Below, one piece after another: positions 32,870 to 41,911 of a stretch of DNA of 64,000 nt. The notes under the pieces are model-generated. The model worked only from the letters and a program-made list of their open reading frames with translations, ran no database searches and was not told the origin of the DNA. Both the position numbers and the translations under genes were made by a program. Position 1 is the stretch's first letter. Every line of letters starts with the position of its first letter. The DNA comes from Actinomyces gaoshouyii. Lineage in GTDB: Bacteria > Actinomycetota > Actinomycetes > Actinomycetales > Actinomycetaceae. The stretch covers positions 62,001 to 126,000 of the forward strand of contig NZ_MVIV01000004.1 of NCBI RefSeq assembly GCF_002072175.1, written 5' to 3'.

Positions 32870-34395
32870 GCCGCCACCCCCGCGGCCTGCTCGGTCCGGG
32901 GCCCCTCAGCCTTGTGGAGGCCGTGCGCGGTCTTCTCCCAGTAGGAGGGCGCTGTGATGAGCTGCAGCACCGCCTTGACCGCCGCCAACCACATGAGGAT
33001 CCAGTACAGCGGCATGAGAAGCGCGGGGATGAGGAGCCCCGGGCGCTCCATCTGCCGAGCGGTGAACAGCCCCATGTAGAGCACGGCGAAGTTGCCGAGG
33101 ATGAGGCTGACCATGCCCAGGTAGTAGACGGCTGGCGGGAATAGCGCCGCCACCGCCGGGTCGTGGGAGGTGAACCAGGCGACCGTCAGGGCCCAGAAGA
33201 ACCCGTTGAGCGCTGAGAGCAGCGGCGTGCCCGCGATGAAGATGACGAGGCCGGCGATGCCCCTCGCGCCGAGCTGACGGCTGACGAGTCGGGGGCGGCG
33301 CAGGTGGACGAGGAAGCTCTGCAAGTAGCCCTTGTACCAGCGGCTGCGCTGGCGCACCCAGTTGATGGCGTCGGGATTGGCCTCCTCCCCCGTGTCCGAG
33401 TCGAGAACTCCCACCTGGTAGCCGGCGCGGGCCAGGCGCAGCCCCAGGTCGGCATCCTCGGTGACGTTCCAGGGATCCCAGGCTCCGACCCGCCGCAGCA
33501 CGTCGGAGCGGAAGTGGTTGGAGGTGCCGCCCAGCGGGATCGGCGCGCCGAGCGCCACGAGCCCAGGCAGGAGGTTGCCGAACCATGATCCGTAGTCGAG
33601 CGCGAAGAAGCGGGTGAGGAGGTTCTGATCGGCGTTGTAGAAGCCGAGCCGGGCCTGCACGCAGGCGTACCGGGGCCCGAGCCTTCTCATCGCGACGACG
33701 GCGCGGAGCAGCTGCAGTGAATCGGGGGAGTCCTCGGCGTCGTAGATCGTGCACATGCCGCCCTCGGCGGTGAGGAAGCCGTAATTGCAGGCCTTCGGCT
33801 TCGTGCGCGGCTCGTGGGCGGGCACGCGGACGATGGTGATGTGCCGACCGAGGGCAAGCCCGGAGGCGGCCGCGTTGGTCTCCTCGTCGTCGGCCTCCAG
33901 GAGGAGGCGGATGTCGAGGAGGTGGCGGGGGTAGTCCAGGCGCTCCAGCCTGCGCACGAGCTCGCCGAGCAGGGGCTCGTGGAAGACCGGGACGAGCACG
34001 GTGTACCGGGGCAGTTCGGCATGGGGCACGGCGCGCGCCTCCTCATCGCTCACCGTAACGACATGGCCGCCCTTGGCTCCCAGCTGGAACAGGGCGACCC
34101 GGTAGACGAGCGCGATGGCGTAGACGGCCGTGACGATGGCGACGACGGTGATCCCTGTGCACCTCGGGACGAGAACGAGGCCGACGATGAGCAGTGCGAC
34201 GACGGCGATGAGCACCACTCGCTGCCAGACCACCAGCACTCCCCTGGCGGAGTACTCGGGCGCCGCCTCGGACAGGCCGTAGCAGGCGAGTTCCAGGGCC
34301 CGTTCGTCCTGGTCAACGAGCTCGGCGGGATCGGGCAGATCGAAGAGGTGGTGCTGCCGCCCGGGCAGGACGCGGATGTCGCTCAGGCGAACCAC
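32866..34395 (-). CDS. Membrane-bound family 2 glycosyltransferase (cellulose/hyaluronan-synthase-like)
   Basis: This processive-type GT2 has two membrane helices (about residues 55-100), a cytosolic GT-A domain and four to five C-terminal helices. Catalytic motifs are visible: RYTVLVPVFHEP, YDAEDSPD, TEDADLGLRLARAGY and QRSRWYKGYLQS, the QxxRW-type signature. About 509 residues. The start is uncertain; the GTG at 34395, overlapping the upstream gene by 13 bases, is used because longer frames only shadow that gene. It probably makes a sugar polymer or lipid-linked sugar. Confidence 0.85.
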   Translation of the reverse strand: MVRLSDIRVLPGRQHHLFDLPDPAELVDQDERALELACYGLSEAAPEYSARGVLVVWQRVVLIAVVALLIVGLVLVPRCTGITVVAIVTAVYAIALVYRVALFQLGAKGGHVVTVSDEEARAVPHAELPRYTVLVPVFHEPLLGELVRRLERLDYPRHLLDIRLLLEADDEETNAAASGLALGRHITIVRVPAHEPRTKPKACNYGFLTAEGGMCTIYDAEDSPDSLQLLRAVVAMRRLGPRYACVQARLGFYNADQNLLTRFFALDYGSWFGNLLPGLVALGAPIPLGGTSNHFRSDVLRRVGAWDPWNVTEDADLGLRLARAGYQVGVLDSDTGEEANPDAINWVRQRSRWYKGYLQSFLVHLRRPRLVSRQLGARGIAGLVIFIAGTPLLSALNGFFWALTVAWFTSHDPAVAALFPPAVYYLGMVSLILGNFAVLYMGLFTARQMERPGLLIPALLMPLYWILMWLAAVKAVLQLITAPSYWEKTAHGLHKAEGPRTEQAAGVAA

Positions 34396-34994
34396 CCCCT
34401 GGTGACTGCGGCCAGCGCGATGGCGGCGAGCGCGGGGACGACGAGGCGCGCGGGGACGATCCGCTGGAACTGCCCCCGTGGGGCGAGGCCGTTGGCGACG
34501 GTGAGGGCCAGGGCCGCCAGCGCACACAGCGCCAAGGCGGTCATCCCGAGCAGCACCGAGTCGAGGCAGGGCACGAGACTGAGACCCAGGGGAAGGATCG
34601 CGGGGGCGAGCCAGGAGATCTCCCGGGTCCCCACGACCCACAGCGCCAGGCCCAGGCCCACGGAAATGGCGGCGAATACTGCGGCAACGGGATGTGTCGA
34701 GGTCTCCCACTGCGTGATGATCCACACGGCGGTGACGAGGCCGCCGACGGCGAGGATGCGGTCGAGATCCCGGTCGTCGATGCGGGGCTGCTTGCGGCGC
34801 GTCATCACGAGGGCGAGTGCGAGGATCACAGCGCCGATCCGCCACATTCGGGCGCCCGTCGTGATGGCGGGCCCGGGAATGAGCAGAATCGCGATCAACG
34901 CGATCATGGTGAGGATGAGGAGATGCGGCACGAACCGCGGGATCTTGAAAGCGCGTGAGGGCCGGCGCGCTGCCGCCAGCACGGGACTGCTCAT
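34383..34994 (-). CDS. Multi-pass membrane protein of unknown function
   Basis: This 203-residue protein is almost wholly hydrophobic, with about seven predicted membrane helices from residue 25 onward and a basic stretch TRRKQPRIDDRDLDR between helices. I do not recognise a family. It overlaps the following GT2 gene and is the first of three coupled genes with that GT2 and a GT39-like protein, so a role in making or exporting the same glycan is plausible. ATG 34994 is used; a longer form starting at 35174 is possible but its extra N terminus is not protein-like. Confidence 0.6.
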   Translation of the reverse strand: MSSPVLAAARRPSRAFKIPRFVPHLLILTMIALIAILLIPGPAITTGARMWRIGAVILALALVMTRRKQPRIDDRDLDRILAVGGLVTAVWIITQWETSTHPVAAVFAAISVGLGLALWVVGTREISWLAPAILPLGLSLVPCLDSVLLGMTALALCALAALALTVANGLAPRGQFQRIVPARLVVPALAAIALAAVTRGWFA

Positions 34995-35193
34995 GGGAGG
35001 GGGGTGCTCTTCCGTTGAAGGGAGGACGCCGTCAGGGAGCAGCAGAATGAGACGAGAAGGCGGGCAGGGCCCACGCCCATGCGGAGGATACCCGACGTCA
35101 ACGCATATGGCGAGTATTTCGTTACTGCCCCGTGAATCCTCTGTGATCCCCGTGTTTTCTCGCCTTCCGCTCATGGTCCCCGGATCATGGCGG

Positions 35194-35211
35194 TCCCATT
35201 GGCGCCAGTGG
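35194..35211 (-). terminator. Hairpin immediately after uvrB
   Basis: CCCAtTGGC-GCCAgTGGG is an 18-base near-perfect palindrome directly after the uvrB stop, without a T run. It is a weak terminator candidate. Confidence 0.35.
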
Positions 35212-35212
35212 G

Positions 35213-37309
35213 TCAGCTCGTTTCCCGCATGGCGCGCAGTTCCTTCTTCAAATCCTGAATCTCATCGCGCAATCGCGCCGCGAGCTCGAACTGGAGATCG
35301 ACCGCCGCCGCGTGCATCTGCTCAGTGAGCTCGGTGATGAGATCGGCGAGATCGCCCTGCGCCGCTCCGGCGAGGCGCTCACGGACCGTGGCCTCGGCGG
35401 CCTTCCTGCGCCCCCTTCGCACCGCGGCCTCCTCGTGGCCCCGGTACCCGCCGGCGAGGAGCTCCTCGGTATCGACGTCCTCGCGGGCGAGCATGTCGGT
35501 GACATCCGCGATCCTCTTGCGCAGGGGCTGGGGGTCGATGCCGTTGGCCTCGTTGTAGGCGAGCTGGAGAGCGCGGCGTCGCTCGGTCTCCTCGATGGCC
35601 TCCGCCATGGCGGGGGTGGTGGTATCGGCGTACATATGGACCTCGCCGGAGACGTTGCGCGCCGCGCGACCGATGGTCTGGATGAGGGACCTCGTGGAGC
35701 GCAGGAAGCCCTCCTTGTCAGCATCGAGGATGGACACCAGCGAGACCTCGGGCAGGTCGAGCCCCTCGCGCAGGAGGTTGATGCCGACGAGGACGTCGAA
35801 ACGGCCCTGCCGAAGCTCGCGCAGCAGCTCGACGCGGCGCAGCGTGTCGACGTCGGAGTGCAGGTACTCCACGCGCACGCCGCGCTCGGCGAGATAGGTG
35901 GTCAGATCCTCCGCCATGCGCTTGGTGAGCGTGGTGACCAGGACGCGCTCGTCCTTGTCCACCCGCCGGCGCACCTCCTCCAGGAGGTCGTCGATCTGCC
36001 CCTGGGTCGGCTTGACGACGATCTTGGGATCCACGAGCCCGGTGGGGCGGATGATCTGCTCGACGACGCCGTCGGAGCGCTGCCTCTCGTAGTCGCCGGG
36101 GGTGGCGGACAGGTAAACCGTCTGGCCGATGCGGTTCTCGAACTCGGTGAAGGTCAGGGGGCGGTTGTCGAGCGCCGAGGGCAGGCGGAAGCCGTGGTCG
36201 ACGAGGGTGCGCTTGCGGGACGCGTCGCCCTCGTGCATGGCGCCGATCTGGGGGACGGTCACGTGCGACTCGTCGATGACGAGGAGGAAGTCCTCGGGGA
36301 AGTAGTCCAGCAGGGTGTTGGGGGGCGTTCCGGGGTCGCGCCCGTCCATGTGCATCGAGTAGTTCTCCACTCCCGAGCAGGTGCCGATCTGCTGGAGCAT
36401 CTCCAGGTCGTAAGTGGTGCGCATGCGCAGGCGCTGGGCCTCGAGGAGCTTGCCGTCGCGCTCGAAGACGGACAGGCGCTCGGCGAGCTCGCCCTCGATG
36501 CCCTCGATCGCCCGGGCCATCCGCTCGGGGCCGGCCACGTAATGAGAGGCGGGGAAGACGTAGACCTGCTCGGCGGAGGCGATGACGTCCCCGGTGACCG
36601 GGTGCAGGGTGGAGAGGGACTCGATCTCATCGCCGAAGAACTCGATGCGGATCGCGAGCTCCTCATACATGGGAATGATCTCAACGGTGTCGCCGCGCGC
36701 ACGGAAGGTGCCGCGGGTGAAGTCGATGTCGTTGCGGGTGTACTGCATGGCGACGAAGCGGCGCAGCAGGTCGTCGCGGTCGATCCGATCACCCACCGTC
36801 AGGGGCGTCATGCGGTCGACGTACTCCTGGGGCGTGCCCAGGCCGTAGATGCAGGACACCGAGGAGACCACGACGACGTCGCGGCGCGTGAGCAGGGAGT
36901 TCGTGGCACTGTGACGCAGTCGTTCGACCTCGTCGTTGATCGAGGAGTCCTTCTCGATGTAGGTGTCCGTCTGGGGGACGTAGGCCTCGGGCTGGTAGTA
37001 GTCGTAGTAGGAGACGAAGTACTCCACCGCGTTGTTCGGCAGGAGCTCGCGGAACTCGGCGGCCATCTGGGCGGCCAGTGTCTTATTCGGCTCCAAGATG
37101 AGGGTGGGGCGCTGCACCTTCTCCACGAGCCAGGCGGTGGTGGCGGATTTCCCGGTGCCGGTGGCGCCGAGCAGGACGATATCCTTCTCCCCCGCGTTCA
37201 AGCGCTCGGCGAGCTCATTGATGGCGGTGGGCTGGTCGCCACTGGGCGTGTACTGGCTGACGACCTCGAAGGGCTTGTCGGTTCGACGCAGGTCGGTGAC
37301 GGGGCGCAT
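35213..37309 (-). CDS. uvrB: Excinuclease ABC subunit B
   Basis: UvrB is the damage-verifying helicase of nucleotide excision repair. The 698-residue protein has Walker [13 protein letters not shown], the beta-hairpin region [22 protein letters not shown] in pieces, helicase motif DESHVTVPQ, and a C-terminal UVR motif for UvrC ([20 protein letters not shown] in pieces). ATG 37309 lies seven bases after TAGCCT with no ribosome site, consistent with a leaderless transcript; no LexA box is seen, in contrast to uvrA. Confidence 0.98.
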   Translation of the reverse strand: MRPVTDLRRTDKPFEVVSQYTPSGDQPTAINELAERLNAGEKDIVLLGATGTGKSATTAWLVEKVQRPTLILEPNKTLAAQMAAEFRELLPNNAVEYFVSYYDYYQPEAYVPQTDTYIEKDSSINDEVERLRHSATNSLLTRRDVVVVSSVSCIYGLGTPQEYVDRMTPLTVGDRIDRDDLLRRFVAMQYTRNDIDFTRGTFRARGDTVEIIPMYEELAIRIEFFGDEIESLSTLHPVTGDVIASAEQVYVFPASHYVAGPERMARAIEGIEGELAERLSVFERDGKLLEAQRLRMRTTYDLEMLQQIGTCSGVENYSMHMDGRDPGTPPNTLLDYFPEDFLLVIDESHVTVPQIGAMHEGDASRKRTLVDHGFRLPSALDNRPLTFTEFENRIGQTVYLSATPGDYERQRSDGVVEQIIRPTGLVDPKIVVKPTQGQIDDLLEEVRRRVDKDERVLVTTLTKRMAEDLTTYLAERGVRVEYLHSDVDTLRRVELLRELRQGRFDVLVGINLLREGLDLPEVSLVSILDADKEGFLRSTRSLIQTIGRAARNVSGEVHMYADTTTPAMAEAIEETERRRALQLAYNEANGIDPQPLRKRIADVTDMLAREDVDTEELLAGGYRGHEEAAVRRGRRKAAEATVRERLAGAAQGDLADLITELTEQMHAAAVDLQFELAARLRDEIQDLKKELRAMRETS

Positions 37310-37316
37310 GGGCTTT

Positions 37317-37322
37317 AGGCTA
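37317..37322 (-). promoter_or_regulatory. -10 element of uvrB
   Basis: TAGCCT lies seven bases before the ATG, giving a predicted leaderless start. Confidence 0.55.
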
Positions 37323-37441
37323 CTGCTCCGCGCTTCCCCGGATCGTCGGTGGAGGCGGTCATGGCGCCCGCCGTACCGCGCACCGCGGGCCCGGGCGCAC
37401 CCCCAGCAGGGTGGGCGACCTGCGCCCCAGTGGTGGTCCGG

Positions 37442-38320
37442 TCAGGGCAGGGCGGGCTCCAGCCGGTCCTCCCACAGCCGGGCGACGGCGTCGGCCAGTT
37501 CCCGCTCGTCTCGATCATTGGGCAGCACGATATCCGCCAGGCAGCGGCGCTGCGCGTCACTGGCCTGGGCGGCGATCCGCCGCAGCGAGTCCGCCTCATC
37601 CATTCCACGCCGGGCGAGCCGGGCGAGCCGAGTCTCCCGGGACGCCTCGACGACGATGACGCAGTCGAACAGGTCGGCTATGCCGCTCTCGACGAGGAGG
37701 GGCACGTCGTAGACGGCGACCCCGCCCGGGGAGACGGCCTCCAGTCGGTAGGCGGCCAGCTCTGCGATGCGAGGCAGGGTGATGGCGTCGAGGCGCGCCC
37801 GGGCAGCGGCATCCCCGAAGACGCGGCTCGCCAGCGCGGCCCTGTCGAGTGAGCCGTCCGCGGCGAGGATGCCGTCCCCGAAGGCCGCGGCCGCTTCCGC
37901 CAGGCCCTTGCTGCCGGGGGCGAGGACCTCCCGGGCGATCGCGTCGGCGTCGACGACGCCTGCCCCATGCTCGATGAGGAGGCGGGCGACGGTGGACTTG
38001 CCGGTGCCGATACCGCCGGTCAGGCCCACGCGCAGGGCGCGCTCACCCCGAGGGGCGGCCAGCCGGCCCACCCCTGCGGCCAAGGCGCGCCTGCGGGCGA
38101 GGATCTCTGTCAGCTCCCCGATGAGGGCGAGCAGGGCTCGCTCGCCCGTGCCGGGGGGAAGGGCTGCGGGGGCGGGCAGACCGAGGATGGTGCCCGGTTC
38201 GGGGGGCGCTGCGGGATCAGGGAGGGAGAAGGGGTGCCCATGAGCCCTCAGGCGCCCCACCAGAGAGGCCGCGATCTGCCCCTCCCACGGCCTGACCGCC
38301 GTATCAGGCCGGTGAGCCAT
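37442..38320 (-). CDS. coaE: Dephospho-CoA kinase with an N-terminal extension
   Basis: CoaE phosphorylates dephospho-CoA in the last step of coenzyme A synthesis. The kinase domain begins near residue 95 with GLTGGIGTGKST (99-110), then VVDADAIAREV, YDVPLLVESG and the lid RLARRGMDEADSLRRIAAQ in pieces. It is preceded by a roughly 95-residue extension with no recognised domain, unusual for the family (M. tuberculosis CoaE instead has a C-terminal extension). The ATG at 38320 overlaps the upstream gene by 17 bases; a start nearer the P-loop cannot be excluded. Confidence 0.9.
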   Translation of the reverse strand: MAHRPDTAVRPWEGQIAASLVGRLRAHGHPFSLPDPAAPPEPGTILGLPAPAALPPGTGERALLALIGELTEILARRRALAAGVGRLAAPRGERALRVGLTGGIGTGKSTVARLLIEHGAGVVDADAIAREVLAPGSKGLAEAAAAFGDGILAADGSLDRAALASRVFGDAAARARLDAITLPRIAELAAYRLEAVSPGGVAVYDVPLLVESGIADLFDCVIVVEASRETRLARLARRGMDEADSLRRIAAQASDAQRRCLADIVLPNDRDERELADAVARLWEDRLEPALP

Positions 38321-40049
38321 CGGTATCCGCTGATCCGGCGGCGCGGTGCCGGCCTCCCCGGCCGCGGACGTAGGGGGCGATCCGCTCCTCAACCGCGCTC
38401 AGGCGGGCTTCGACGCCCTCGGGGGCGCGGCCGACCCTGCCGAGCTCGAAGCGCGCCTTCCGGCAGGTCTCACGGGTGGGGGCGGCCAGGGTGCCGTCCT
38501 CCTCAATGTTCCGGCAGGTGCGCTCGGCGAGGTCGGTGAGGAGGAGGACCGAACCGGTGGGGTCCCCGATGGCCTCGACGAGCACGGTCAGGCGCTCGCT
38601 CATGCGGCTGGTGCCCCAGTCACTGAGGATTGCCCTGACCTGGTTGGCGTGCTCGCGGGCGGCACGGACCTCGTCGCGCTCGAAGGCTGCTCGTCCGGCT
38701 GTCGCATAGGAGGCGCAGGCGATCTCCTGCCAGCCCTGGGCGAGGCACAGCTCCGCCGTGCGCAGCGCCTCGCCCTCCGCGCGCTCGGTGGCTCCCAGGG
38801 CGAGGAGGAGGCGGGCGAAGAGGACGCGGAGCTCGATGATGACTTCGAGCTGGGTCTCATCGATGCCCGCAGCGAGGGAATCGCTCACCATCTCCGCAGT
38901 GCGCATGGCCCGCTCGCGCACCGCGCCGAGGCCGTAGCCGCGGGCGAGGACGAGCAGTTCCCGGGTCTCCTGGATGAGCGCGGCGCGGTTGGCGACGGTC
39001 TCGACCTGCACGCCGAAGCCACCGGTCATCGTGCCGTGGGAGCGGTTGCGCAGACTGGAGGCCTCGGCGGCCATGCGCGTCTCAATGCGCTCCGAGACGC
39101 CGTTGCCGCCATTGCGCTCGTCGAAGATGCGGGCCAGGACTCGGGCGAAGGCGGTGGTCATATCCCAGGCGTGGGCGACGGTGTCCCAGCCTGTCAGCGC
39201 GAGCTCGGGTCCAAGTTCGCAGCGCAGTTGCACGGCGGCGCCCAGTGCGTCATGGCCGTGGCCGACGCTCACGGCCTCGCGCAGGACGAGCGCCATGCGG
39301 GCCGCGGTGTTCATGAGGGTCCAGGCGGTGGACTGCAAGCCGTCCTTGAGGTCGGTGTGCCGTATGACGGCCATGGCCCGCTCCCACTGGCCGGCCAGGG
39401 CCATGTACTCCAGGCGGCGACCGAGCACGCGCAACCGCTGCCAGCCCGGGATCTGGAGAGTATCGAGGGCGGCGAGCGCATCCTCGCCCTCGACCCGGCG
39501 GTCCTGCGCGAGATACGGCAGAAGACTGAGGGACAGTCCCTCGGCTGCTGCGGAGGGATCTGCGATCTTGCGCAGTGCGGCGCAGGAGGCGGTGCGGATG
39601 ACACCGGAGAAGTCATCGTTGAAGGCCGCCGCCGCCAGGGTGACTCGCGGGTCGATATCCCCCATGGAGAAGAGCCTGGCCTCGCGGAGCTCGCCGAGTG
39701 CCTCGGCGGGCCGGCCGAGCGCCGCGCACATCTCGATGCGGGCGTAGCGCGTGGGGAGCTCGGAGGCGCCCGCCGCGCGCCGGATGCCGATGCAATGGCT
39801 GATCGCCGCCTCGATCTCATCCCTGCTGAGCCGCGGGTCCTCGGCGAGTGCCACGAGCGCTGCGCGGTCGACAGCGGCGAGGGCCTCCCCCAGTCCGCAG
39901 CGGCGCAGTTCCTCCCGACTGCCGGGATCCGTGGGATCGGGGCCGTCGAATGCCGAGGTCACAGCGGCGAGGAACGCGGACGCCCCGGAGGGGGACCTCG
40001 GTTCCTCAATACCGCTCAGGGCCTCGGAGTCGTCGGACCAACTCATCAT
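38304..40049 (-). CDS. Large helical-repeat (TPR-like) protein of unknown function
   Basis: This 581-residue protein is soluble and almost entirely alpha-helical, with repeated Ala/Leu/Arg-rich helix pairs (for example TRYARIEMCAALGRPAEALGEL and EIACASYATAGRAAFERDE in pieces) that look like degenerate TPR repeats. No signal peptide, membrane segment or catalytic motif is seen. It is inserted between rpsA and coaE, which are neighbours in mycobacteria. A scaffold or regulatory role is possible but unproven. Confidence 0.7.
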   Translation of the reverse strand: MMSWSDDSEALSGIEEPRSPSGASAFLAAVTSAFDGPDPTDPGSREELRRCGLGEALAAVDRAALVALAEDPRLSRDEIEAAISHCIGIRRAAGASELPTRYARIEMCAALGRPAEALGELREARLFSMGDIDPRVTLAAAAFNDDFSGVIRTASCAALRKIADPSAAAEGLSLSLLPYLAQDRRVEGEDALAALDTLQIPGWQRLRVLGRRLEYMALAGQWERAMAVIRHTDLKDGLQSTAWTLMNTAARMALVLREAVSVGHGHDALGAAVQLRCELGPELALTGWDTVAHAWDMTTAFARVLARIFDERNGGNGVSERIETRMAAEASSLRNRSHGTMTGGFGVQVETVANRAALIQETRELLVLARGYGLGAVRERAMRTAEMVSDSLAAGIDETQLEVIIELRVLFARLLLALGATERAEGEALRTAELCLAQGWQEIACASYATAGRAAFERDEVRAAREHANQVRAILSDWGTSRMSERLTVLVEAIGDPTGSVLLLTDLAERTCRNIEEDGTLAAPTRETCRKARFELGRVGRAPEGVEARLSAVEERIAPYVRGRGGRHRAAGSADTDGSPA

Positions 40050-40167
40050 CCTGCCTCTCAGGGGTCGACTGCGACGGCAGGGCGCCGCGCCCTGGTTCAG
40101 CCTCGCATAGAGAGTAGATCATTCGCGATGGGAGCACTGCCGGATATGACGCGCTCGTGGCATGGGA

Positions 40168-40195
40168 GCGCCCCCGGCCGCTGGGCCGGGGGCGC
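40168..40195. terminator. GC hairpin downstream of rpsA
   Basis: GCGCCCCCGGCC and GGCCGGGGGCGC form a perfect 12-bp stem with a 4-base loop between the rpsA stop and the next gene. There is no T run. It is the probable end of the rpsA transcript or a stabilising 3' structure. Confidence 0.55.
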
Positions 40196-40222
40196 CGTCG
40201 GAGCGCTATGCGCGTTGGCCGC

Positions 40223-41674
40223 TCAGTTGCCGGTCAGCTTCTCGCGCAGGGCGGCGAGGGCCTCGTCGGAGGCGAGGGTGCCCGTGGCCTCCGCAGGGGC
40301 CGAGGAGTAGGAGGTGGAGCCGGCGGGGACGGCCTCGCCGGAATCCTGGTCCTCCTCCTGAGCCTTGGCCACCTGGGCCTTGTGGGCCTCCCAACGGGCG
40401 TGAGCGGCGGCGTACTCGGCCTCCCAGGCCTCGCGCTGGGCCTCGAAGCCCTCGAGCCACTCGTTGGTCTCCGGGTCGAAGCCCTCGGGGTACTTGTAGT
40501 TGCCGTTCTCGTCGTACTCGGCGGCCATGCCGTAGAGCGAGGGGTCGAAGTCCTCGCCGGCGGGGTCGACGCCCTCGTTGGCCTGCTTGAGGGACAGGGA
40601 GATCCGGCGGCGCTCGAGGTCGATGTCGATGACCTTGACGAAGACGTCCTCACCGACCTTGACGACCTGCTCGGGCACCTCGACGTGGCGCTGGGCGAGC
40701 TCCGAGATGTGGACGAGGCCCTCGATGCCGTCCTCGACGCGGACGAATGCGCCGAAGGGGACGAGCTTGGTGACCTTGCCGGGGACGACCTGACCGATGG
40801 CGTGGGTGCGGGCGAAGGCCTGCCACGGGTCCTCCTGCGTGGACTTCAGCGACAGGGAGACGCGCTCGCGGTCGAAGTCGACGTCGAGGACCTCGACGGT
40901 GACCTCCTGACCCACCTCGACGACCTCGGAAGGGTGGTCGATGTGCTTCCAGGACAGCTCGGAGACGTGGACGAGGCCGTCGACGCCGCCCAGGTCCACG
41001 AAGGCTCCGAAGTTGACGATGGAGGAGACCACACCGGTGCGGACCTGGCTCTTGCCGAGGGTCTGCAGGAAGTTGGTGCGGACCTCGGACTGGGTCTGCT
41101 CGAGGAAGGCCCGACGGGAGAGCACCACGTTGTTGCGGTTCTTGTCCAGCTCGATGATCTTGGCCTCGAGCTCGCGGCCCACGTAGGGCTGGAGGTCGCG
41201 GACACGGCGCATCTCGACCAGGGAGGCGGGCAGGAAGCCGCGCAGGCCGATGTCGAGGATGAGGCCGCCCTTGACGACCTCGATGACGGATCCGGTGACG
41301 ACGCCGTCCTCCTCCTTGACGCGCTCGATGGTGCCCCAGGCCCGCTCGTACTGGGCGCGCTTCTTGCTCAGGAGCAGACGGCCCTCCTTGTCCTCCTTCT
41401 GGAGCACAAGGGCCTCGATCTCATCGCCGACGGAGACGATCTCGTCGGGGTCGACGTCATGCTTGATGGACAGCTCACGAGCGAGGATCACGCCCTCGGT
41501 CTTGTAGCCGATGTCGAGGAGGACCTCGTCGTGGTCGACCTTGACGACAGTGCCCTCGACGATGTCGCCGTCATCGAAGTACTTGATGGTCTCGTCGACG
41601 GCGGCGAGGATGTCCTCGGTCGAGCCGATGTCGTTGACGGCGACCGGGGCAGGGCTGGGCGTGTTGTTGGTCAT
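40223..41674 (-). CDS. rpsA: 30S ribosomal protein S1
   Basis: S1 helps bind mRNA on the 30S subunit. The 483-residue actinobacterial form has four S1/OB repeats (about 35-105, 122-187, 208-276, 293-361), recognisable from GTVVKVDHDEVLLDIGYKTEG, VRTGVVSSIVNFGAFVDLGG and PGKVTKLVPFGAFVRVEDG in pieces, then an acidic Ala/Glu-rich tail with several WE repeats. ATG 41674 has CGGAG upstream. Next to polA, as in mycobacteria. Confidence 0.97.
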   Translation of the reverse strand: MTNNTPSPAPVAVNDIGSTEDILAAVDETIKYFDDGDIVEGTVVKVDHDEVLLDIGYKTEGVILARELSIKHDVDPDEIVSVGDEIEALVLQKEDKEGRLLLSKKRAQYERAWGTIERVKEEDGVVTGSVIEVVKGGLILDIGLRGFLPASLVEMRRVRDLQPYVGRELEAKIIELDKNRNNVVLSRRAFLEQTQSEVRTNFLQTLGKSQVRTGVVSSIVNFGAFVDLGGVDGLVHVSELSWKHIDHPSEVVEVGQEVTVEVLDVDFDRERVSLSLKSTQEDPWQAFARTHAIGQVVPGKVTKLVPFGAFVRVEDGIEGLVHISELAQRHVEVPEQVVKVGEDVFVKVIDIDLERRRISLSLKQANEGVDPAGEDFDPSLYGMAAEYDENGNYKYPEGFDPETNEWLEGFEAQREAWEAEYAAAHARWEAHKAQVAKAQEEDQDSGEAVPAGSTSYSSAPAEATGTLASDEALAALREKLTGN

Positions 41675-41911
41675 GTAGGGGTTGCTCCGAAACGGACTTG
41701 GGGGTCGGGACGATAGATGCCATGCGTCCCCCGCGCGATGAGGCAGCCCGGACTGGCATCACCACGCGGTCGGGCTGATCATCCCTCATGAGAGGGCGAT
41801 CCGCCCGAGGGGCGCACGCAGCGAACTCTACCAGGCCGTCGGCGTTTCGGAACCCTGAGGTTCCCACAGCCCTGGCGCGCGCACCATCATGGTTTTCCTC
41901 ACAGGCGGTGC

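Noticed and set aside
34396-34845. N-terminal extension of the GT2 enzyme up to 659 residues
   Set aside because: The extra part is an out-of-frame reading of the upstream membrane protein gene with Arg/Pro/His-rich composition.
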